In this document: positions 47,455-55,635 of the stretch, in pieces
How the letters are laid out: every line of letters starts with the position of its first letter
Position numbering within the stretch: position 1 is the stretch's first letter
Assembly: GCF_002157875.1 (NCBI RefSeq)
Contig: NZ_CP021376.1
Location: 1,667,501-1,731,500, forward strand
Origin: Oceanisphaera avium
GTDB taxonomy: Bacteria; Pseudomonadota; Gammaproteobacteria; Enterobacterales; Aeromonadaceae
Reading direction: 5' to 3'
Length of the DNA stretch: 64,000 nucleotides
The notes under the pieces: model-generated
Databases searched by the model: none
Told to the model about the DNA's origin: nothing
The model's input: the letters and a program-made list of their open reading frames with translations, nothing else
Made by a program: the position numbers and the translations under genes

Positions 47455-48246
47455 ATGGAATTGCTGGCAATTTTGGCAGTGGTCTTCTATTTACTAGCGG
47501 CCTTTGCCTGTGTGCATAATATCTTTAACTCCAAACACACGCGCGGCTTAGCTTGTGCGCTAGCAGCTGGCTGTGCCATCGCCCTCCATGGTCTGTGGCT
47601 ATTTGACACTATAGTGCGGGTGCCTGGGCAAAACTTAAGCATGCTTAATGTCGCCTCACTGGTGAGTTTAATTATTGCCGCCTTAATGACGGTGTTAGTG
47701 GCACGCTTTAAAGTCTGGCTATTAATGCCCTTAATTTATGTATTTGCCGGCATATTATTAGCGGCGGATATGCTGGTGCCCAGCCATTACAGTATGTATT
47801 TGGAAAGCCGGCCCGAAGTATTACTGCATATAGGATTAGGCTTATTAGCCTACTCCTTACTGGCTATTGCTTCATTAATGGCTATTTTGTTAAGCTTTCT
47901 AACGCATCGCCTTAAGTCACATAAGCTGACTAACTTGCCCTCGCTACCGCCTTTAATGACCCTAGAGCGCTATTTATTTAGATTGATTTTTATCGGTGTG
48001 GTCGTCTTAACCTTGTCTATCTCCACGGGATTATTCTTCTTACAAGATATGTTTAGTCCCACTAAAGCTCATAAGGCAGTGCTGACTATCTTGGCTTGGT
48101 GTGTGTATGTGGGCCTATTATGGGGCCATCACCATTTGGGTTGGCGTGGCAAAAAGGTCATTTGGACCAGCTTAGTTGGCAGCGCCTTACTCACGCTGGC
48201 TTATTTTGGTAGCCGCTTTGTACGCGAGGTATTGCTGGGCTATTAA
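47455..48246 (+). CDS. ypjD: Cytochrome c assembly family inner-membrane protein YpjD
   Basis: The 263-residue protein has about eight membrane helices and the CcsA/HemX-like pattern, including the LFFLQDMFSPTKAHKAVLTILAW region with His residues (GHHHLGWRGKK) characteristic of heme-handling proteins. YpjD is found next to ffh and the corB gene in many gammaproteobacteria. Its function is unknown; a role in heme or cytochrome biogenesis is inferred from the family only. Confidence 0.88.
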   Translation: MELLAILAVVFYLLAAFACVHNIFNSKHTRGLACALAAGCAIALHGLWLFDTIVRVPGQNLSMLNVASLVSLIIAALMTVLVARFKVWLLMPLIYVFAGILLAADMLVPSHYSMYLESRPEVLLHIGLGLLAYSLLAIASLMAILLSFLTHRLKSHKLTNLPSLPPLMTLERYLFRLIFIGVVVLTLSISTGLFFLQDMFSPTKAHKAVLTILAWCVYVGLLWGHHHLGWRGKKVIWTSLVGSALLTLAYFGSRFVREVLLGY

Positions 48247-48304
48247 GTATTTGGCCCTCAATCAATTCTAGTATTTGAATATGTTATGACACAGGACGGT
48301 CTGC

Positions 48305-49570
48305 TTGGACGATATTTCCACAGGTACCCTTAGTGGGATCCTGTTAGCGTTACTCTTTCTTTCTGCTTTTTTTTCAAGCTCTGAAACGGGCATGATGTCG
48401 CTCAACCGTTATCGGCTGCGCCACCTCGCACAAAATAATAATAAATCTGCTCAGCGCGTAGAGAAATTACTCGCGCGCCCTGATCGCTTAATCGGTTTGA
48501 TATTAATTGGCAATAACTTAGTTAATATTATGGCCTCTGCGGTCGCTACTTTACTGGCGATCCGCTTATTTGGCGATGTGGGAGTGGCGATTGCCACCAT
48601 TGGCTTAACCATCATTGTGCTGATTTTTTCTGAGGTAACTCCTAAAACCTTAGCCGCTTTGTATCCAGAGCGGGTGGCTTTTCCTGCCTCTTTTATTCTT
48701 AAACCCTTAATGTGGATTCTCTATCCGGCGGTGTGGACCATTAATGCCATTTCTAATGGTTTATTAATATTATTTCGCATTAATCCGCAGGGGCCAGAGG
48801 ATAATGCCATTAGCTCTGAAGAATTGCGCAGTATAGTCAATGAAGCGGGGGCATTAATCCCTCGTCGCCACCAAGATATGTTGGTTTCAATATTGGATCT
48901 AGAAAAGGTAACCGTCGATGACATTATGGTGCCGCGCAATGAGATTTATGGCATAGATGTGACTCAAGACTGGAAAACGATTTCGCGCCGCTTAATGCAA
49001 AGTCCCCATACTAAGGTATTACTGTATCGGGATAATATTGATGATGCTTTAGGCTTTATCCATGCTCGAGATGCGCTGCGCTTATTAGCAAAAGAGGAAT
49101 TTAGTAAAACTAATTTAATGCGTGCGCTGCGTGAGCTGTATTATATTCCTGAAGCGACGCCGCTTAATGTCCAGCTAGTTAAATTCCAGCGCAATAAAGA
49201 GCGTATTGGCTTAATTGTCGATGAGTATGGCGATATTCAAGGTCTAGTGACCTTGGATGATATTTTAGAAGAAATCGTCGGCGACTTTACCACCACTATT
49301 AGCCCCACCTTAAGTGATGAGATAAAACCGCTTGATGATGGCTCCTATCTCATTGAAGGCTCAGCCAGCATTCGCGATATTAATAAAGAGCTGGGCTGGA
49401 AACTGCCCTGTGATGGTCCACGCTCACTGAATGGTTTAATTTTAGAATACTTAGAAGAGATTCCCGAGGCCAATATTGGGCTGAGATTACTGGGCTATCC
49501 GCTGGAGATCTTAGAAGTTGAAAATAATATGATTAAACTGGTGCGAGTCTTGCCTCATTATTTTAAATAA
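48305..49570 (+). CDS. corB: CorB/YfjD (DUF21-CBS membrane protein, HlyC/CorC family)
   Basis: The 421-residue protein has an N-terminal DUF21 region with four membrane segments (SETGMMSLNRYRLRHLAQ between helices), paired CBS domains (DDIMVPRNEIYGID and IGLIVDEYGDIQGLVTLDDILEEIVGD) and a C-terminal CorC_HlyC domain. The family is linked to Mg2+/Co2+ efflux. The start is TTG at 48305 (MDDISTGTL, matching E. coli MEHISTTTL) with AGGA upstream. It follows ypjD by 58 bp. Confidence 0.93.
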   Translation: MDDISTGTLSGILLALLFLSAFFSSSETGMMSLNRYRLRHLAQNNNKSAQRVEKLLARPDRLIGLILIGNNLVNIMASAVATLLAIRLFGDVGVAIATIGLTIIVLIFSEVTPKTLAALYPERVAFPASFILKPLMWILYPAVWTINAISNGLLILFRINPQGPEDNAISSEELRSIVNEAGALIPRRHQDMLVSILDLEKVTVDDIMVPRNEIYGIDVTQDWKTISRRLMQSPHTKVLLYRDNIDDALGFIHARDALRLLAKEEFSKTNLMRALRELYYIPEATPLNVQLVKFQRNKERIGLIVDEYGDIQGLVTLDDILEEIVGDFTTTISPTLSDEIKPLDDGSYLIEGSASIRDINKELGWKLPCDGPRSLNGLILEYLEEIPEANIGLRLLGYPLEILEVENNMIKLVRVLPHYFK

Positions 49571-49581
49571 CCGCCAAATAG

Positions 49582-49617
49582 AAAAGGCCGCAATCAAATA
49601 CTAGATTGCGGCCTTTT
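49582..49617. terminator. Bidirectional terminator between corB and nsrR
   Basis: Perfect 14-bp stem AAAAGGCCGCAATC / GATTGCGGCCTTTT with an 8-nt loop between convergent genes. Confidence 0.93.
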
Positions 49618-49638
49618 ACTCATCAGCAAGTGAATAAC

Positions 49639-50094
49639 TTATTGAACTTCTATACCGGCTACCGGCTCTAGCGCAGCAAAGACCGTCATTAACTCTTCAC
49701 GATTACTGACTAAGTCGGCCAAAGTATAGCCCTCCATTACCCCGATAAATGCTTCCATCGCTTCTTTTAAGGCATCTTTTAAGCGACAGATTTTAACGAG
49801 GTAACAGGCAGGACTCCCACAATCAATGCCCTCAAGGTTATTTTCTAGGGCACGGATCACCTGTCCGACATTAATATCTTGCGGCGCTTGAGCTAAGCGT
49901 ATCCCGCCATTTTTACCGCGGATTGCCCGCACATAGCCTTCACGGGCTAATTGGTTAACGACTTTCACTAAATGATTACGCGAAACATCATATAACTTTG
50001 ATACGTGGGCAACTGAACTCAGTTCTCCCTCGGGCAAAGTCGCCAAGTACATTAGCGTTCTCAGACCAAAGTCAGTATAGGTGGTCAGCTTCAT
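49639..50094 (-). CDS. nsrR: Nitric-oxide-sensing Rrf2 repressor NsrR
   Basis: NsrR is an Rrf2-type [Fe-S] repressor of NO-detoxification genes. The 151-residue protein (start ATG 50094, MKLTTYTDFGLRTL) has the winged helix and the three cluster cysteines Cys92, Cys97 and Cys103 (spacing C-x4-C-x5-C, the same as E. coli NsrR). A near-perfect NsrR half-site lies just upstream, suggesting autoregulation. No hmp or norVW is in view. Confidence 0.93.
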   Translation of the reverse strand: MKLTTYTDFGLRTLMYLATLPEGELSSVAHVSKLYDVSRNHLVKVVNQLAREGYVRAIRGKNGGIRLAQAPQDINVGQVIRALENNLEGIDCGSPACYLVKICRLKDALKEAMEAFIGVMEGYTLADLVSNREELMTVFAALEPVAGIEVQ

Positions 50095-50115
50095 AAAGAG
50101 ATCCCTGAGTGTGAA

Positions 50116-50126
50116 AAGGTGCATTT
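50116..50126 (+). promoter_or_regulatory. Candidate NsrR half-site upstream of nsrR
   Basis: AAGGTGCATTT differs by one base from the NsrR half-site AAGATGCATTT, 21 bp upstream of the nsrR start. The second half of the palindrome is poor, but single half-sites can be functional. Confidence 0.4.
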
Positions 50127-50261
50127 ATTATACAATTTATTATAACAATGTGGCATTAATAAAAGTTAAGCAGCTAGTATATTCGAGCTTGCTAATTTTA
50201 ACATCTAAATTACCTTATCTCGCTTCACACTATAACGCCATTGACCTCGAGCTAACTAAAC

Positions 50262-51067
50262 CTAGAACAATAAGCGGTTATTAAGCTCTTTTACTTTTGC
50301 TGCTGGCATCTTGGCCGCTAAGCCAGCAGTTAAGCGCTGCGCTTCTTGATGGCGTTGTGGGTTTTCTAACACCATTTCTTTAAGCCATAAGTAGGCTTGT
50401 GGGTAATCGAGCGGGCTACCTTGGCCGCTTAATAACCACTTAGCCCAAGTAAATTGCGCTTTTTCTAAGCCTAAACTGGCCGCTTCTTGCATCAGTGGTA
50501 ACGCCCGCTCGCGGTTTTTTTGTACTAAGGTGCCATCGTAGTAATACCGCCCCAGTTGTTCCAGTGCAGCAGGCAAGCCTTGCTCAGCGGCTTTCCACAT
50601 CATACCTACCCCGCGGCGCGCTTGTGCCGGTACGCATACCCCCACGCTAACATATCGCCCCATAAAAATTGATAAGAGGGCAAGCGCAAGACTTCGGCTC
50701 TGGCTTCAATATCTTGCACAAGCTGGCAATCGTCTTTATCTCGCACCTGCTGTAAGTGGCGATTGGCATTAATCCACTCAATTAATTGATATTCTTCATA
50801 TAAAGGTACGGCTCTAAGCTCGCCCTCAGCTAAGGCTGCAATGGCGGAGTCGACATCGGATTTGACTTCGCTGGCACTGTTACGCTCGCTATCGTCAGCA
50901 TCGGGCTCAGTGAGCTTGGCTTGCGAGACCGCGGTAGTAATAGTGTCAGCAATAGGAGTAGCTGCCACCACAGGAGCAGCTCCCGCTTTAGGCGGCACTT
51001 GGGCTTGTGCAACAAGGGGGGTCGATATCATGGCACACAGCAGTATTGGCCCTAACTTTATTTTCAT
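50262..51067 (-). pseudogene. motX: MotX, Na+-driven flagellar motor T-ring protein, frameshifted
   Basis: The frame opening at 51067 has a signal peptide (MKIKLGPILLCAMISTPLVAQAQ), an Ala/Asp-rich linker and the MotX core YEEYQLIEWINANRHLQQV... to LWGDMLAWG, then the family continues in another frame from VCVPAQARRG through two Sel1-like repeats (EQGLPAALEQLGRYYYDGTL, SLGLEKAQFTWAKWLLSG). One missing G in the run 50639-50643 (CCCCC on the plus strand) explains it; with it the protein has 268 residues. MotX works with MotY in sodium-type motors. A sigma-28 promoter is directly upstream. Confidence 0.88.
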
Positions 51068-51094
51068 TATGGGTGTCCTCTTACACTGCAGTGG

Positions 51095-51121
51095 TTATCG
51101 GCATGAGTTATTAAAAATGAA
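51095..51121 (-). promoter_or_regulatory. Sigma-28 (FliA) promoter of motX
   Basis: On the minus strand the -10 box GCCGATAA is a perfect match (8/8) to the FliA consensus; 11 bp upstream is TTCATTTT (5/8 to TAAAGTTT). It lies 28 bp before the motX start and makes motX a late flagellar gene. Confidence 0.8.
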
Positions 51122-51141
51122 GCTCTAGCGAAAAGTAGCGC

Positions 51142-51945
51142 TTAAGCGAGGTCTTGTTTCGCGCGTTGCCAGTAATGGTCTAATTCACCCGCGCTACACT
51201 TTTGGCAGTGTTTATTATCTTGGCGTAGTGCTTGCTCCACCTTACGAAAGCGCTGTTCAAATTTATTATTTGCCCCGCGCAATACCGCTTCTGGATCCTG
51301 CTTGAGGTGGCGCACTAAATTCACACATGCAAATAATACATCGCCCAGCTCATCCGCGATCCGCATCTTATCTTGATGAGCACGAGTAAGCTCGGCTTTC
51401 ACTTCATCGAGCTCTTCATAAATTTTATCTATAACGGGAGATAATTCTTGCCAGTCAAACCCCACGCTCGCACAGCGTTTTTGTATTTTATTGGCGCGCG
51501 TCAGCGCTGGAAGGTTAAGCGCAATACCATCGAGCGCACTGGTCGCATTGGCATCGAGAAGCTGGCGCTCTTTTGCTTTAGTGGCTTCCCAGTTAGCTTT
51601 AACCGCAGCTTCTGTAGCGAGCGTTTGCTCACCAAAGACATGGGGGTGGCGGCGAATAAGCTTTTCACATACCGCTTGTATCACATCATTAAAATCAAAC
51701 AGTGCCTGCTCTTTACCAAGTTGAGCATAAAACACCACTTGGAATAATAAATCCCCCAACTCCCCCGGCAACTCATTAAGCGCATTGCGAGTAATAGTGT
51801 CGGCCACTTCATAGGCTTCTTCTAAGGTATGAGGCACTATGCTGGCAAAGTTTTGTTTTTTATCCCACGGACAGCCAGCAATTGGGTCTCGAAGCTTGGC
51901 CATAATCGCCAATAGATCTTCAAGGGAATAAGCGGTATGTGGCAT
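51142..51945 (-). CDS. mazG: Nucleoside triphosphate pyrophosphohydrolase MazG
   Basis: MazG hydrolyses all canonical NTPs and helps lower ppGpp. The 267-residue protein has two tandem MazG domains: TLEEAYEVADTI with GELGDLLFQVVFYAQL, and YEELDEVKAEL with ADELGDVLFACVNLVRHL. It is downstream of relA, the conserved relA-mazG pair. Confidence 0.96.
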   Translation of the reverse strand: MPHTAYSLEDLLAIMAKLRDPIAGCPWDKKQNFASIVPHTLEEAYEVADTITRNALNELPGELGDLLFQVVFYAQLGKEQALFDFNDVIQAVCEKLIRRHPHVFGEQTLATEAAVKANWEATKAKERQLLDANATSALDGIALNLPALTRANKIQKRCASVGFDWQELSPVIDKIYEELDEVKAELTRAHQDKMRIADELGDVLFACVNLVRHLKQDPEAVLRGANNKFEQRFRKVEQALRQDNKHCQKCSAGELDHYWQRAKQDLA

Positions 51946-52015
51946 AACTTGTCCTAGTAAAAAGTAAACTCTAAAAAGCGCTATTGCTTTGCTTAGTTAA
52001 TTCATAACCCATACC

Positions 52016-54229
52016 TTACAAGCGCTTAGCTTCAAAGACATCAGGCAGCTGGCTTATTTTAGCTAAAGCACGGCTGAGGCTATCCAAGTTATAAATACGC
52101 AGTGCCATGTCCATAGTGGCGGTTTGCTGCTTGCGATTAGAGCGGCTACTAAACTCCACCACATTAATTTTTTCATTGGCCAAAATGGTGGTGATATCGC
52201 GCAATAAACCAGATCTGTCATTAGCTAGCACGCGCAAGGTTATCTTATAACCTCCGGCACTGTCCTCACCCCAAATCGCCTCGACTAAGCGTTCAGGATG
52301 CTGAAGCTGTAGCTCTTTTAACTGTTCACAGTCATCTCGATGAATGGAAATACCACGGCCTTGGGTAATAAAGCCGGTAATTTCATCGCCAGGGATGGGT
52401 TGGCAGCAACGCGCAATATTTGTTAATAAATTACCTACGCCCTGCACCACTATGTGTCCTTTAGTGCTAACTGGCGTAGGCTTTTTTGCAGCGTTAAGCT
52501 CTAATTGCCTTAATACGGCTTGGTCTTGTTCATCACTGGTCGGCTTTTTATGTTGGCCTTGTACGTAATTAAGCAGTTGATTGATCCGCAGATCTCCACC
52601 ACCAATGCCGGCTAATAAATCATCGAGGTGCTGCACATTAAAGCGCTCTAATACGCCTTTATTAATAGCAGAAAAGGCCAGACCTAAGCGCTCTAATTCT
52701 TTATCGAGCAGCTCACGACCGGCCACAATGTTCTTATCGCGGTCTTGTTTTTTAAACCAAGTACTCACTTTAGCGCGCGCACGACTGGTACGTAAAAATC
52801 CTTGATTAGGGTTCATCCAATCGCGACTAGGATTGGGCTGTTTTTGCGTAATAATTTCTACTTGATCGCCAGTTTGCAGCGTATAAGTAAAGGGCACAAT
52901 GCGCCCCTCTATCTTGGCACCAATACAACGATGCCCTACTTGGCTGTGAATATAATAGGCAAAATCAAGCGGAGTAGCGCCCAGCGGCAAGTCCACCACT
53001 TCTCCTTTAGGAGTAAATACATACACTCTGTCTTCAAACACTTGGCTGCGCAGTTCATCGACTAAAGAGCCACTCTCTGCCATGTCTTCTTGCCAAGCTA
53101 ATAGTTTTCTTAGCCAAGCGATTTTATCTTCAAAGCCGCTTTGTTTAACCGCTCCCGCTCCTTCTTTATATTTCCAATGAGCAGCCACTCCAAGCTCGGC
53201 ATCTTGGTGCATTTGACTGGTGCGAATTTGAATTTCAACGGTTTTCCCCTCTGGCCCTAAGACCACGGTATGAATAGATTGGTAACCATTAGGCTTAGGG
53301 TTAGCGACATAATCATCAAACTCGCGAGGAATATGGCGAAATTGGGAATGCACCACGCCAAGCGCGCCATAACAGTCTTGCAGGTGGGAGGTGATCACCC
53401 GTACCGCGCGCACATCAAATAGCTCATCAAAATCTAAGCTCTTTTTTTGCATTTTTCGCCAAATGCTATAAATGTGCTTAGGGCGACCATACACGTCCGC
53501 ATCTATTCCCGAGGCTAAGAGCGAGCTTTTTAAGCCGCTAACAAACTCGTTAATATACGCCTCGCGCGCTAGACGTTTTTCATGTAATAAAGAAGCTATT
53601 CGCTTATAGGTGTCAGGGTGCAGATAGCGAAACGATAAATCTTCCAACTCCCACTTCAGCTGGCCAATGCCAAGGCGATTCGCTAACGGGGCATAGATAT
53701 TGGCAATTTCTTTAGCGACCAATACCCGAGTTTCTTCGTCGGCGCTCTTTACTTCGCGCAGGCAAGTAATGCGCTCGGCAAGTTTTATCACCACGGCGCG
53801 CACATCTTCCACCATGGCTAATAACATGCGTCTGACTTTATCAACTTGTGCTTCTGAGCTTTTATCGCTGTGCACATGTTGCAATGAGCGAATGGCTTCC
53901 ATATCGAGCACGCCTTGTAACAAGCGCGTGATAGTGGCACCAAAATCTTGCTCTACCTCTGCCAAGGTTAAATGCTCGGCTTCCAAATAAGGATATAAAA
54001 TAGCGGCCTTAATGGTATCAGTATCCATGCTCAGCGTGAGCAAGATGCCAACCATTTCTACCCCTTGCGCTTGCAACTGCAGCAAGGCCGACTGAGGCGC
54101 GTTAAGGCTTAAACAATACTCATATAAAGCACTAAACTGAGCACGCTCGTCTGGCGTGAATGGCAAGCTCGCCGTCCACTCTTCTAAACGGAAAGTGTCG
54201 GTAAGATGAGTATTGCGTACTGCTACCAT
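52016..54229 (-). CDS. relA: GTP pyrophosphokinase RelA
   Basis: RelA makes (p)ppGpp on stalled ribosomes during amino-acid starvation. The 737-residue protein has a degenerate HD domain (the hydrolase HD motif is replaced by ILYPYLEAEH), a synthetase domain (YGRPKHIYSIWRKM, FDELFDVRAVRVI, NGYQSIHTVV), a TGS domain (VYVFTPKGEVVDLPLGATPLDFAYY), and C-terminal zinc-finger and ACT domains. It starts 9 bp after the rlmD stop, so it is likely cotranscribed with rlmD and mazG. Confidence 0.96.
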   Translation of the reverse strand: MVAVRNTHLTDTFRLEEWTASLPFTPDERAQFSALYEYCLSLNAPQSALLQLQAQGVEMVGILLTLSMDTDTIKAAILYPYLEAEHLTLAEVEQDFGATITRLLQGVLDMEAIRSLQHVHSDKSSEAQVDKVRRMLLAMVEDVRAVVIKLAERITCLREVKSADEETRVLVAKEIANIYAPLANRLGIGQLKWELEDLSFRYLHPDTYKRIASLLHEKRLAREAYINEFVSGLKSSLLASGIDADVYGRPKHIYSIWRKMQKKSLDFDELFDVRAVRVITSHLQDCYGALGVVHSQFRHIPREFDDYVANPKPNGYQSIHTVVLGPEGKTVEIQIRTSQMHQDAELGVAAHWKYKEGAGAVKQSGFEDKIAWLRKLLAWQEDMAESGSLVDELRSQVFEDRVYVFTPKGEVVDLPLGATPLDFAYYIHSQVGHRCIGAKIEGRIVPFTYTLQTGDQVEIITQKQPNPSRDWMNPNQGFLRTSRARAKVSTWFKKQDRDKNIVAGRELLDKELERLGLAFSAINKGVLERFNVQHLDDLLAGIGGGDLRINQLLNYVQGQHKKPTSDEQDQAVLRQLELNAAKKPTPVSTKGHIVVQGVGNLLTNIARCCQPIPGDEITGFITQGRGISIHRDDCEQLKELQLQHPERLVEAIWGEDSAGGYKITLRVLANDRSGLLRDITTILANEKINVVEFSSRSNRKQQTATMDMALRIYNLDSLSRALAKISQLPDVFEAKRL

Positions 54230-54238
54230 AACTGTCCC

Positions 54239-55555
54239 TTAATTTAGCTCAAACAACGCCATCGCTTCACAATGTATTGTATGGGGAAACATGTCGATTA
54301 AACACAGCTGCACCAGTTTATAACCCGCGGCTAATAATGGCTGACTATCGCGCGCCAGCGTCACCGGATTACAAGATACATAGAGCAAGCGCTGGGGGGC
54401 AAGCTGGCATAAATAAGGCATGACGTGTTCGGCACCGGCACGGCCGGGATCGAGCAATACTCGTTCAAAACCTTGTTGTGCCCACGGCGCTGTCGTAAAG
54501 TCTGTGGCTAAGTCGGCGCGAAAAAATTCAGCCTGACTCACGCCTTGCTCTTCGGCATTACCCCTTGCCTGCTCCACCATTTCCATGACGCCTTCGACAG
54601 CCACCACACTGTGACCCGCGGCGGCTAACGGCAATGAAAAATTACCCACCCCACAAAACAGATCTAATATTCTGTCTCCTGGCTCTGGTGCTAACCAAGC
54701 TTTAGCTTTGTTCACCAGCTGACTATTTAAGGGGCCATTAATTTGAATGAAATCCCCAGGTGTAAATGACAATTTTATATTATCTATTTGATAATAAAGC
54801 GAAAATGGAACATGTAAAGGGCGGCGACTATGATCATCTTGTAAAAAGAGCGCCACCTCACGCTCCTGAGCAAAAGTCAGTAATAAGTCCAGATCCCCAG
54901 CCGATAACGTCGCGGTGTGGCGTAATAATAGCGCCACGCCCTCGGCGGCTTCATAAAGCTCAATATGTCCTAGATGCTTATTGCCTTTTAGCTGGTTTAG
55001 CAGCTGTCGAATTGCCACAATTAATGCCGATAATGCGGGGCGTAATACGCCGCAATGGTCAATTTCCACTAACTGATGAGACTGACGACGCCTAAACCCC
55101 AGCGCTACCCCTTTGCCCTGACGGCGAATCGCTAAGCGGGCAACGCGGCGATAACCTTGAGTTGCGCCCTCATTTAGCCACTCAAATTCAGGTAAATCAG
55201 TCATACCTTGGCGGGCAAACAGCTGGCTTACGGTGCGCGCTTTAAGGGCGCGCTGCTCGCTCGGTGCCATATGCTGTAATGAGCAGCCACCGCATTCATT
55301 AATATAGGCGCAAAATGGGGTGGTGCGTGTAGCAGCACTACTTAATACTTTTAATAAGCGCGCCGTTTGATATTTCGCATTTTTCTGTATCAAACTAACG
55401 CGAACTCGCTCTCCTTTTAAGGCACCGGCTACATATAACGGCTTACCTTGATAGAGAGCAACGCCTAGGCCATGACTGTTTATCTCGGCGATAGTTATCT
55501 CAAAAGGCGCTTGGCCGGTGGGCTTGGATTTTTTTTCCTTAAAGAACTGAACCAT
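54239..55555 (-). CDS. rlmD: 23S rRNA (uracil(1939)-C5)-methyltransferase RlmD
   Basis: RlmD methylates U1939 with SAM. The 438-residue protein has an N-terminal TRAM domain (EINSHGLGVALYQGKPLYV), an [4Fe-4S] cysteine set (CAYINECGGCSLQH), SAM-binding DLFCGVGNFSLPLA and the catalytic YVSCNPVTLARD. It is divergent from barA, the arrangement in E. coli. Confidence 0.96.
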   Translation of the reverse strand: MVQFFKEKKSKPTGQAPFEITIAEINSHGLGVALYQGKPLYVAGALKGERVRVSLIQKNAKYQTARLLKVLSSAATRTTPFCAYINECGGCSLQHMAPSEQRALKARTVSQLFARQGMTDLPEFEWLNEGATQGYRRVARLAIRRQGKGVALGFRRRQSHQLVEIDHCGVLRPALSALIVAIRQLLNQLKGNKHLGHIELYEAAEGVALLLRHTATLSAGDLDLLLTFAQEREVALFLQDDHSRRPLHVPFSLYYQIDNIKLSFTPGDFIQINGPLNSQLVNKAKAWLAPEPGDRILDLFCGVGNFSLPLAAAGHSVVAVEGVMEMVEQARGNAEEQGVSQAEFFRADLATDFTTAPWAQQGFERVLLDPGRAGAEHVMPYLCQLAPQRLLYVSCNPVTLARDSQPLLAAGYKLVQLCLIDMFPHTIHCEAMALFELN

Positions 55556-55635
55556 AAACGTGGAGGCCTCGAACCGGCTATGTCATCATAAGCGTCTGTT
55601 GATTTAAGACTGGCATTGTCCCACATTCGCCTACT

